Shown here in pieces: positions 14,165 through 25,400 of a stretch of 64,000 bases of DNA. Both the position numbers and the translations under genes were made by a program. The DNA is from Salvelinus alpinus (Eukaryota > Chordata > Actinopteri > Salmoniformes > Salmonidae): assembly GCF_045679555.1 (NCBI RefSeq), contig NC_092096.1:31577624-31641623 (forward strand), written 5' to 3'. Under the pieces are notes generated by a model, which was not told the DNA's origin, did no database searches, and saw nothing but the letters and a program-made list of their open reading frames with translations. The stretch's first letter is position 1. The number at the start of each line of letters is the position of its first letter.

Positions 14165-15624
14165 TCTGAAAATGTCTCACTCCACAAAGCAGTGGTGTTG
14201 CTTGTGCTTGTTTGTACTTTACAGCGGTAACGCTATGTTTTCGTGTGGCCCGTGGGGATCTCAACACAGTCTCAGCAGGACTGATCCGTCAACATTGGGT
14301 AGAGGCCCAATGACTCTGACCCGATCTGTCATCACAACCCTATCTCGGGTCAAGTGGACCTTAAGTCCTGATAGGTCAGTGCTTGTCCCATGACATCTTA
14401 AGGACACATCCTCTTTGTGAGGTATGGGCTTGGCAAATATGAAAATCATAGAATTAAACAATGTTGACTGATGTAAATACCACAGTTGTAACAAACAGGG
14501 AAGGCAAATTGATTCACATGCACTCTTAACTTCACAACCCCAAATCCTGTTATTGTGCACATTCATTCGCAGGTCTTTGTTATTGCATAGTCGCTCGACT
14601 GTATCTGTTCATCTCACCCGTCTTCTGTTCTACTGCGCCAGCTCCCTCTCGTCTTCATGATATTGGTGAGTGAAGAGCAACAGTCATGCTGGAGAAACTC
14701 CTTAAACACGTGACTCCTCACTTTGTTTGAGTTCCAACTCGGTTCTATGGGGTTTGCCTGTGGAGACTCTGACATCCATGTATGAGAGGTAGGGTCAAAG
14801 GTCAGGAAGTTCTCACCATTGAGACCCCATTGGTCAAACCCAGTGGAAGATTCATTCGTGATGTAAGTGCAGCCACGCCGCCACTGAAGAACATCTAGAA
14901 AAGATGGTGTAAGAAAGACTGAGTTGACTGGACTTGTTCAATCAAATCCGGATTTCAGGTTATATGAAAATCCCAAAACAGCTTGATAACTGCTGAACAA
15001 CAGTTACATTTTTGTTTCACTCAGTAAACATTGTTTTGTGAGTATAATAATCATATTTTATATAGTGCCTTTAATTATACACATAATCTCAAAGATGCTT
15101 AAAAACAAACATACATGTAATATGAAACGTAACTAAACTGGATATCAGATATTTCAGGAATGAACTGAATACACTTTGAACACAAGGTTGTATTTTGCAA
15201 AAAAAAAAAGTGTTGCTCATCAAGTTCGTTTCCATTTTTGATCATCTTACAATATCACCGAAAATTGTTTTCAGTGAGCATATAATTGCTGACTACCCTC
15301 ATGCTTAAACCCATTTTGATATTAAATATGCAATAATTGTAAATACTGCATACAAGATCATCCACACAAAGACAGAGAGTACTCACCAACTGTACTATTG
15401 CTGATCATATGACGTATCTGCCAGAGAACCACTTCATGTTCTGTGTGGCTCTGAACAATCGAAGGTCCTCTACCTCCATTGTGGGCTCTGATTGACCCAG
15501 TTCTGTCTGAGCTTTTCCTTCCTAGTCACACTGTCACCGCGCGATATGACGACTCCATCAAACCCAGTTGTCTGCTCAAACTGTGGTCGATCACCAGACT
15601 CTGAGACTATTATAGAATGGAGCT
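14165..15624 (-). pseudogene. MHC class I-like heavy chain remnant
   Basis: Three exon-like blocks lie in order on the minus strand. The alpha-1-like block (15624-15387) contains RPQFEQTTGFDGVV and RQNWVNQSPQW. It then continues in another frame with SHTEHEVVLWQIRHMISNST, so it is shifted once. The alpha-2 block (14894-14618, 277 bp, normal exon size) is open throughout: DVLQWRRGCTY, GFDQWGLNGENFLTFDP, then CCSSLTNIMKTR, with both domain cysteines. The alpha-3-like block (from about 14428) reads EDVSLRCHGTSTDLSG and IGPLPNVDGSVLLRL, then shifts frame and lacks the usual Ig-fold cysteine-tryptophan pattern. Splice sites at the alpha-2 edges look usable. A candidate leader exon (MFANKRTAFLCFYLGCVRVG, start 16184) lies 560 bp upstream. 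The pattern resembles the divergent L lineage of salmonid class I, which is an inference. Confidence 0.6.
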
Positions 15625-15723
15625 CTGAGATCGATATGAACCACAGTTAACATGACAAACATATTTTTCACATACAGTTTCTGATTTACTTTTTAATTAA
15701 TACTGTATTTTCAAGGCTGATAT

Positions 15724-15724
<1 letters not shown>

Positions 15725-15757
<33 letters not shown>
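15725..15757. repeat. Poly-T tract (33 T)
   Basis: A run of 33 T. Read on the minus strand it is a poly-A tail-like run, but no retrotransposed sequence was recognised before it. Confidence 0.9.
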
Positions 15758-15759
<2 letters not shown>

Positions 15760-15761
<2 letters not shown>

Positions 15762-17908
15762 CTGGGACATGGTCTGGTACATGTTTGAGGTGCCTTTGTG
15801 GAATGAAGTTCAACCTGGTCTTGAGGACTTCTGTTTTGTCAGCCGTAAGAGTAAACAAACAAATGAAGAAAAAAACTAGTTTACAATAGGTTACAGATCT
15901 AAACTTGGCTTAATCACTGGAATGTGTGATGTTGGGCACAATATACACCTTGATTAAGTTGATATAAATCCCTATCATTTAAAATATAGATTTTAAATTT
16001 GAGTGTCATTCTTTTTTATATAGCCTTCACTTTCTTGTTGAGAAAGTCTAACATTGGTGGGATAAGCGCAGGTGTGGTTTACTGACAATGACCACAAGAG
16101 CAGCCGCTCACCTACGCCAGCTCTTCCAACTCTGACACAGCCTAAATAAAAGCAAAGAAAGGCTGTGCGTTTGTTGGCGAACATGGCTTAAGCCTACTGT
16201 CGATTTAATTTCTATCCTGACCTTTTGTTCGTATGAGGAATGCATTCATAGTTGTTATAACCATTTAAGTCACGTGTAAGTGTTATTTATTACTAATTCA
16301 TACTTTTTTATGATTTCAAAATAAATGACTATCAGACTCACTGCTCTTCCTCTTAGGACCACAAGGCATGAGGAATGACACAAAAGACGGCTGGAATTCA
16401 GTCGGACCTGCATTGCAGAACAGTAGGGTACTGTAGCTCTTTTTCGCCATGCACAACTAAAGAATGTATGACCTAGCCTATTAGATTTCCCTCACAGGTA
16501 GATGCTTACAGTTTCCAGAATAACACATTTGTGTGTGCACAGGTTCTTAGTTTTGTTGACTGCAAGTGTAGTTTTGTTGACTTTTGTTTGCCAGAGAAAT
16601 GTGTGAAATACATTCAAAAACAGATGTCAGTAGTTCATCATTTGGAGTGATCCAACATTTCACACAGAAAAATGTGACATCTGTTGCAATCTTGTTAGCT
16701 ATTATTATTAAAACAATATTAACTTAGTGTATTGCTTACCACAAAATGTTGTTGATATCAAAAGACTGATGAGGCAAACTGACATTCACCTGATAAAATG
16801 CCATGATTCATTAAAAAAATATATCAATGACAACTCCAGCATAGACATAACACCTATGTTCACAAATTTCTGATGTGCCTCCAAGAAGGGTAATGCTGCA
16901 TCTGGGAAAAAATGTAAGGTTTAAAAGGCAGCTACAGGAAATAAATGTTGCAGAACAGGAAATGTGTGGCACATACTTCTTCAGAGACCGTTTTAAGTCC
17001 AAAATAAACAACACAAATTAATGTAGCCTATAAGCTTTTTAATTCAACAAGAACATTGCGATAGAACAAGAAGCACAAATTGAAGAACTACACTGTTGGA
17101 GTTTGGACCCTAAGATTTTCACTGTATCCGCAATTATACCTGCAACCCTGTACATGTGACTATTAAATACTGAATCACTCTGGTGATTATACTGCGGGAG
17201 AAGCCATGAGACTATCCAAATCAGGGTTGGAGTAACTGAAATTATTTTCTATTAGGAAGATCCTGAATTAAAAAGTAATTGACCCCCAATCCTGATCCAA
17301 GTCAACAGATTAAAACCATGTTCTCTTGAGAGCATACTGTACCTGACAGTGGAGGATGTTTCACTGGTTTACCTAACACACCTCACTGAACATAGTTCCA
17401 CAGATTCACTTTATGAATTTCCGGTCCACAGATTTTCTGGGAGCCTTCAGTCACACAACCGGCTTGTATGCATGGCTGTTAGGACTGCAATGCTGGTACC
17501 TCCCAAAATAGACCATGTATGACATTCCATGATTTGAAAAGACTTTAGACCCTGTACTTGATATGCTGTGTATCATGTAATAAGTGTTTGTATAGTCCCA
17601 GTATGTCTGATCAGAGGAAGGGAGGATCATAGAGGGAGGAAGGTAAACTCAGTGAGCAGCAGTCCTGAACAGCAGAGACCCTCTTCTCCGTTCAAGTCAA
17701 TTATCTCACCATCCCCCATCATGTCGCCCCTCTGCACCACAGAGATATGACAGAATGGTGGGATAATGCAGCATTCTTCAGACAACACAGAGGAACCCTG
17801 TGCTGCCCTACATAACGACCGTACAGCCAATGACATGGAATTGTGACAAAGTTGAATACTGTTGTATATTACTGTAGCCACAGTGAAAGGTGTGAAAATG
17901 TGAGAAAA
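15760..17908. other. No gene seen apart from a candidate MHC leader exon
   Basis: Only the candidate leader exon near 16115-16184 (minus) stands out; it would end at GTAG|GTGAGC. The remainder shows no exon or repeat I can name. Confidence 0.4.
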
Positions 17909-20900
17909 TCAACTCCTTTTGGAGGAATGTCTTCTGCGACGGCTGGTGTGACTGTTTCGTCGCGTGAGCTCAGATGGCTCGGAGTGCGACCGCTCGTGCG
18001 CCTTCAGGAGACGCAGGTATCTGAAGGCTTTTCCACACTGGCCACAGCTGTGGCCCTCGCCTGTGTGTTTAAACTTGTGCTCCCTCAGGTGCGTGTGTAG
18101 TTTGTAGGTCTTCCCACACTCGTCGCAGCTGTAAGGGCGTTCGTTCGAGTGCAGCCCCCGCTTGTGTATGCGGAGGCCCCCGCTGTCTTTAAAGGTCTTG
18201 TCGCATATGTCGCATCTGTAAGGTTTCTCTGAAGAGTGCCTGCGTATGTGGGCCTGGAGTAGGCTGTTGTTGCCAAACATCTTCTGGCAGACGGGGCAGG
18301 GGAGCTTGGGACTGGGGTCATGGTCTTTTTGGTGTCTCTTTAGGTCAAACTCATAAACAAAGGTCCTTCCGCACTGGGCACACAGGAACTGGCGGTTCCC
18401 AATGTGGTAGCCCATGTGTCTCTTTAACAAGCTTGGCATAAAGAAACGCAACCCACACTGCTCACAGGCGTACGGGCGGTCCATGGTGTGCCAGCGCTGG
18501 TGGGCAGACAGCTGGAATTGGGTTGGGAAACTCTTCGGACAATGAGTGCAGAAATAGGTATTCTCACTTGTATGACAATCCATGTGTCGTTTGCAGTACT
18601 GTACCTGCGTGAAACCCTTGCCACATATGGTGCATTTGTATGGTCTAGCATCCGTGTGGACACGATGGTGATTCTGAAGGCCAACCTTTCTCCGAAAGCA
18701 CTTGCCGCACTCGTCGCAGCTAAAGGGCCGCACGTCAGAGTGAATTTTCATATGGTTGGTCAGGAGTGCCAACGTCCTGAAGAACCTGCTACAATCGCTG
18801 CACTTGAAAGGTTTCTCCCCGGTGTGTATGCGGAGGTGATCCTCCAGCCGTCCCCGAGACAGAAAACGCTTCCCACACTCTTGGCAGGAGTTGGTTGCAG
18901 GGTTTCTCTTTTTCGAGCACGCTACTCGTAGTGGCTTTTGCACCCTCTTCCTTTGGATAATGGAACTCTCAAAGAGATCGACCTCTGTTTCCTGACCCCC
19001 GATCACCACACTGCTTCCGAGACCTGTGTCGGCCGACTCCATCTCCTTGTCCAAATGATCGTTTTGTGGAAGGGGTGGCAAGGAATGGAGTGATAAAGTG
19101 TAACTGGCTATATGGGAGACCCACTGGTCGACACTCGTTAGCTCGACCGGCTGGTTATCCGTGGCAGGGAGGACTATCTGTGAAGGAGAGGCTTCAGTGT
19201 TGGAAGTACTCATTAGTGATACAAGCTGTTGCTGTCTCATTGTTTGCAACATACTCCTTACTGTTGGTGCCCCTTTTGATGGTGCCCCTCCCACCAGCCC
19301 GCTAACACCTTGAGGACTAGAACAGACCACGGCGCTCTCTGGCAGTACATCGTCTTCTCTCTCCACAGTACTATCTTCTCCAGCATGGTCAGAGTCTTCT
19401 GACATCATTCCCAGATCCTCCAAGTTACTGAAGGAGGCAGGGTTCATGACGCTTAGAGCGGCATCTAATGATTCTGATGGCTCGTCAAAATCTGGCTCCA
19501 TTGATGGCATTCCACACGCGAGGCGGAAGGACAGCGAGGACAGCACACAGTCACCCACAGAAGAAGTGACAGGTACTGAGAGAAAGGGACAAATATAGAA
19601 AAATGACATTCTGATTGGTTGAATGTGAAAGCCTAGGAATAAGCATGTTGACATTAATACCATTGAAAAACTATTTCACATTCCTGTAAATACAGCTAGT
19701 TCAAAGTGATCCATGACAGTTTGGGGAAAACTACATTGTTCTTTGTTTATCTGTTGATAATTCTACTTAACATTAACAGGAAGGAGAAGATATGATTAAA
19801 GTAAGCCTACCAAACTGAATCTTATTTAGCAGGTTCTGGTGCTGGAGGAGAATCTTCAGGTGCTCAGGGTCAGACACAGACTTTCCACACTCCTCCAGGT
19901 CAGAGGGGGCAGCACTGATAATGGACGCTATCTGAGAAGAGTTAGAAGCTAAGATCAGCAACCAGGGGGTTTCTTAGAATGCGCAGGATAAACAACATTA
20001 TGGCTTGTGTTGGCAAGTATACAGCTGTCTAACAATGTCAACATTAGATATGATTGGCGAATTGTTAGTTATAGACTTGTTGTGTAACAGTTCATTACCT
20101 GGGAGAGATCTGGCACAGATAGCAGTCGTTCCAGTCTGAGGACCAAGCCTCCCACAAGGGCCTGCAGTGCTGTGTCATACTTGGAGCCATACTGTGTATG
20201 AAACTCCTCCTACAGGGAAGGAAAGAAAATAATTTAGGTCAGTGTCTTTGAAATGACAAAGTGGACAGTGTGAGAGGAAAGGGAGAAAGTGTGCCGAACC
20301 TGGAAGAAGTGCTTCCTCTCATAAGGGTTTTTCAGCAGGGTTTGGACCAGCGCCACGAAGTTAGCCTGTGACTCCTCCACTTCTGCATCTGGCTGCTGTA
20401 ACACAAATTGGGAATCATTTGATACAAAGTACAGCCACTTCGGTCATCAGAATTACATGTGTTACTTAAAAAGAGGGGTATTGAGTATGGGTGACAGGGC
20501 TTGTAGAAGTCATAAGTCTAGCCTGAAAACAACTTTTATCTCTTACCCCATCCGTGTTTTCACTTTGCAGATCTAAAGAATCAGATGAGTGACAGCAAAG
20601 CAAGACAGATGGCAGAAAGCTCCTGCAACCCCACTGGAAGGTGTTAACACTTGTATGTCGTTTAAACTTATGCAGTCCCCTCAGATCTATACACTGCAGA
20701 GCTAAAGGCTATTTTCAAACCAGAGTACAGCGCATATTTTACCCTCTTTTAAGTGTATGTCGCTCCAGCCTTGGTTTTTGTGGGTTAATGATATTGACAG
20801 TCATTCTTGAATATGTTGTTTTACAGGTGTGAGTTGTTCACTGGTATGGGTCAGAATTTCCACACTGTCACACAGGAGAGAGAAATATTCTTACCCCCAA

Positions 20901-21556
20901 GATGTTCATCTTTTCCAGGAGACGTTGGATGTCCTGAAGGTTGGGTGGGTCCTTGCGGAACAACTCCAAGATCATCTAAAATAATGGGACAAAATTGTAT
21001 ATGATTTTTCTAATACACAATGTGTCAAAACCACCCCTCCCATGACCACATATCATGTCACTCACCCTTGCTCTCAGGCCCAGGATGAGTTGAGCCCTCT
21101 GTTTGTAACTCAGCAACTTTGGAACTGCTTCAGTCACCACAGTTACAAACTCCTCGACCTTCCCATAGTGCATCACATTGCGTTGATTCACCACATGCCA
21201 TACAAATGAATACATCAGCCGCAGCGGGGAAACCAATAGTCGCAAAGAGGAGAGAGGAAGTGGGGGAGCTATAGCAAGACGATAGAACAACATGTTAGGG
21301 TGTGTGGCTTCATCCTCTAGGCTTTTTAGCAACAAATACCTCCAGCAACATGGCTAACTACCTAGCAAACTTAAATTTAGAAGGGATGCCAAAATAGACA
21401 TTAGTTTTACACTAAGCTATCCATTGAAGATAAAAATCGGGTCTATAGCCAGGTTCACATTTGTAAAATTGAATAGATTGCCAATACATGGTTAGCAAGT
21501 GTCGTATAATGTATCCTACCCGTACTGGCTGTACTCTTCTTGACTCGTTTGTCCAT
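17909..21556 (-). CDS. Zinc-finger gene A: TIN2-like N-terminal domain plus 11 C2H2 fingers
   Basis: A seven-exon model fits in frame with GT-AG sites: 21556-21520, 21268-21066, 20975-20895, 20395-20300, 20209-20099, 19931-19811, 19576-17909, giving about 771 aa. Exon 1 starts MDKRVKKSTAST. Exons 2-6 encode a helical domain with LRLMYSFVWHVVNQRNVMHY, LLSYKQRAQLILGLRAR and EEFHTQYGSKY. Spacing and residues resemble the N-terminal domain of shelterin TIN2 (TINF2_N), which binds TRF2 and TPP1 in mammals. Exon 7 carries an acidic linker (residues about 217-460) and 11 C2H2 fingers with TGEKPF-type linkers, then a basic tail rich in R, H and S. Finger 9 has a four-residue HxxxxH spacing. Expected role: nuclear DNA-binding regulator; target unknown. 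No break was found, so this is the best candidate for a working member of the array. Confidence 0.85.
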
Positions 21557-22417
21557 GCCGGAATGTTACCAAATATGTACGATAGGCAGAAATCTAACAG
21601 TAAAGGTAACTAGCATACTGGACAGCTATCACCAAGTCACTGACGATTTTTTTGGGTGAAATTGGCGACAACGGGAAACGGAACCAAAACCAGAACAGAG
21701 TTTTGACCAGACTATTAACAATAAGATTGGCAGCATAACATCATTACTGCCACCTATCGTGCTGGAATAAGAGCCGCAATTGAATCCTACTGCTCTCTTT
21801 TCTTGAAATTACATTTTTAGGTTAAAACACGAATTTCATAATTTTTCTGTATATATTTGGTTGAGTATGAATCTTTATTTTGTGGCTTAATAAACACCTT
21901 AAATGTATTATAAAAAGTCATCACACAGTACCGTTCTAGCATACATTTGGTTACCTTTGCTGTGAATAAAATAGCAAAACAAGTGAGTAGTGGCACACAA
22001 TTGTGACTTTATTTGCCTTTATCCAACACCAAATGTGCATATTTTTTGCAAAGGCTTCCGGCAATCATTGACTACTCTCAAAAAGAGAAATACGTGAGTG
22101 GCTGTCAATGTACATCTTATGTCATTGGAATTTCAACCTATCCAAAAAATAATCATCACAAACAAATATGTTTTAATGACACAATCATTCATTGTTATCT
22201 AACAGGAGATATGTTTGTTGCTGCATTAATTAAGCCAGACATTATATTATTTTTCAGTGTTCAGTCTATTTAGGGAATCCTGAATTATGGTCCAAAATGA
22301 TCAAAAATCTAAAGTCTACAACAAAAAATGAGAAATATTATTACAGCTATTGGCAATTTGTCAGGACATTAAAAATAGCATCCCCGACAGTGTGGAAGGC
22401 AGCCACTGTGCAGTAAA
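21557..22417. other. Spacer between genes A and B (5' flank of A, 3' flank of B)
   Basis: The first about 170 bp upstream of the gene A start is nearly identical to the same place upstream of gene B. The block with ACTGCCACCTATCGTGCTGG (about 21745) recurs at about 27960 and 35575. From about 22015 to 22140 the sequence matches the 3' flank of gene C (28225-28350). No TATA box was identified. Confidence 0.6.
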
Positions 22418-25400
22418 TCAACTCATTTTGGAGGAATTTCTCCTGCGACGGCTGGTGTGACTGTATTTCCTTGTCTGCTCAGATCGCTCTCCTGAGTGCA
22501 ACCGTTCATGCGCCTTCAGAAGACGTGGTAACTTGAAGACCTTTCCACACTGGTCACAAGGGTGCCCCTCCGCCGTGTGGTGGATAATTATGTGCTCCTT
22601 CAGGTGCTGATTCAGCTTGTACGTCTTCCCACACATGTCGCAGTGGTAAGGGCGTTCGCCCGTGTGCAGACGTTTGTGACTGCTCAAGCTGCTGCTCTGT
22701 TTAAAGGTCTTGTCGCATATGTCACATCTGTAAGGTTTTATAGAGGTGTGCGTAAACATGTGGGCCTTAATGAGTCCGTTGCTGCCAAACACCTTCTGGC
22801 AGACAGGGCATGGGATCTTGGGCTTGGGGCCATGGTCCCTTTGGTGTTTCTTCAGGTCAAACTCATAAACAAAAGTCTTTCCACACTGGGCACAGAGGAA
22901 CGGGCGGTTCCCAATGTGATAGCCCATGTGCCTCTTCAGCCCACTGGGATGAAAGAAGCGCATCCCACACTGCTCACAGATGAACGGGCGCTCCATGGTG
23001 TGCCAGCGCTCGTGGACAGACAGCTTGTATTGGGTTGGGAATCTCTTCTGACAATGAGTGCAGGGAAAGTTATTTTCACTTGCATGAGACTGGATGTGTA
23101 TTCTGCAATAAAATGCTTGGCTGAAGCCCTTTCCGCAGATGGTGCATTTGTGTGGTTTTGCACCCATGTGGATGAGCTGATGCTTCTTCAGGTCAGCCTT
23201 TTTCCGAAAGCCCTTGTCACACTCATCACACTTAAATGGCCGCGCTTCAGAGTGATTTTTCATATGAGTGGTCATGTATCCTAAGGACCTGAAGGCCCTG
23301 CCACACTCCGTGCACTTGAAAGGTTTCTCTCCTGTGTGAATGCGTAGGTGATTTTCCAGCTGAGACGGATAGACAAAACTCTTCCCACACTCCTGGCAAA
23401 TTATGGTTGCCTCAGGGATTTTCCTCTTCGAGGGTACAGTTATTCTTTGTGGCTTGGGCGGCCGTCTCCTTCGGATAACAGCCCTCTCGAAGAGATTGGC
23501 TTCTGTTTCCTGACCCCCAATTTCCACACTGCTTCCAAGACACGTGTCACCTGACCGGATCTCCTTGTCTTCATCGTTTTGTGGAAGGGGTGGCAAGGAA
23601 GGGAGCGAGATAGTGTTACTTGCAATGTGGGAGACCCACTGGTGGACACTCGCTAGCTTGACTAGCTGGTTATCTGGTTGGTTCCCATTGGTGACCGTTT
23701 CAGGGATGACAATATGTGAAGGAGAGTCTTCGGTGATGAAAGTATTCATCAGTGTTACAAGCTGTTTGTCGCCCTCTGTCGGCAGCATGCTCTCTACTGT
23801 TGGTGCCCCCCCCACTGGCCTGCTTATACTTTCAGGAGTAGGTGAGACTATGTCGTTCTTTGACAGTGCATTGTCTTCTTCACTGTGGAGTACTGCATTC
23901 TTCGCCCCACATGCGTTATCTCTGGCATTCTGCTCTTCTCTCTCCACAGTAGTTACTGCTCCAGTGTGGTCCGATTCATCTGACATCATTCCCAGATCCT
24001 CCAAGTCCCTGAAAGAGGCAGGGTTCATGATGCTTAGAGCGGCTTCTAATGATTCCGCTGGCTCGTCAAAATCTGTCTGCATGGACTGCATTCCACAGGT
24101 TAAGCGGAAGGACAGCGAGGACAGCACACAGTCCCCTACAGAGGACGTGACAGGTACTGAGAAAAAGGGACAAATACAGATTTAAAAAAATATATTACAC
24201 CACATTCTGTTTGTTTGAACTTGAAAGTATTGGGCATGTTTAGATTAATACCATTTCAAAGTAATTCAAATTCCTGTAAATACAGCTGGTTCAAAGTTAT
24301 CAATAGAGTGAACCATGGCAGTTTGACAAAAAGGGAAAACTACATTGTTCTTTGTTTATCTGTTGATAATTCTACTTAACATTAACAGGAAGGAGAAGAT
24401 ATGATTGAAGTAAGCCTACCAAACTGAATCTTATTTAGCAGGTTCTGGTGCTGGAGGAGAATCTTCAGGTGCTCAGGGTCAGACACAGACTTTCCACACT
24501 CCTCCAGGTCAGAGGGGGCAGCACTGATAATGGACGCTATCTGAGAAGAGTTAGAAGCTAAGATCAGCAACCAGGGGGTTTCTTAGAATGCGCAGGATAA
24601 ACAATATTATGGCATGTGTTGACACGTACACTACTGTTCAAAAGTTTGTGGTCACTTAGAAATGCCCTTGTTTTTGAAAGAAAAGCACATTTGTTGTCCA
24701 TTAAAATTACATCAAATTAATCAGAAATACAGTGTAGACATTGTTAATGTTGTAAATGACTATTGTAGCTGGAAACTGATATAGCTGGAAGCTGGAAACT
24801 GAATATATACATAGATGTACAGAGGCCCATTATCAGCAACCATCACTCCTGTGTTCCAATGGCATGTTGTGTTAGCTAATCCAAGTTGATCATTTTAAAA
24901 GGCTAATTGATCATTAGAAAACCATTTTGCAATTATGTTAGCACAGCTGAAAACTGTGGTGCTGATTAAAGAAGCAATAAAACAGGCCTTCTTTAGACTA
25001 GTTGAGTATCTGGAGCGTCAGAATTTGTGGGTTCGATTACAGGCTCAAAATGGCCAGAAACAAATAACTTTCTTCTGAAACTCGTCAGTCTATTCTTGTT
25101 CTGAGAACTGAAGGCTATTCCATGCGAGAAATTGCCAAGAAACTGAAGATCTCGTACAACGCTGTGTACTACTCCCTTCACAGAACAGCGCAAACTGTCT
25201 CTAACCAGAATAGAAAGAGGAGTGGGAGGCCCTGGTGCACAACTGAGCGAGAGGACAAGTACATTGGAGTGTCTAGTTTGAGAAACAGATGCCTCACAAG
25301 TCCTCAACTGGCAGCTTCATTAAATAGTACCCGCAAAACACCAGTCTCAACGTCAACAGTGAAGAGGTGACTCCGGGATGCTGGCCTTCTAGGCAGAGTT

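Noticed and set aside
16115-16184. Leader exon of the MHC-like gene as a firm call
   Set aside because: Signal-like (MFANKRTAFLCFYLG) with a fair donor, but the charged start and the distance leave it unproven; mentioned only as a candidate.
17100-17180. Sequence reminiscent of the LINE tail near 58.96 kb
   Set aside because: The match is short and weak; I could not establish a shared family.
20543-20568. Possible extra small exon in gene A intron 3 (minus strand, LQSENTDG)
   Set aside because: Its 26 bp length would break the frame between exons 3 and 4, which join in phase directly. The same text in gene B adds no independent support.
22562-23284. 240-codon plus-strand frame across gene B fingers (and its twin at 28792-29514)
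   Set aside because: It is the antisense of the finger exon; C2H2 linkers produce long antisense frames. The minus-strand frame has the fingers and splice context.
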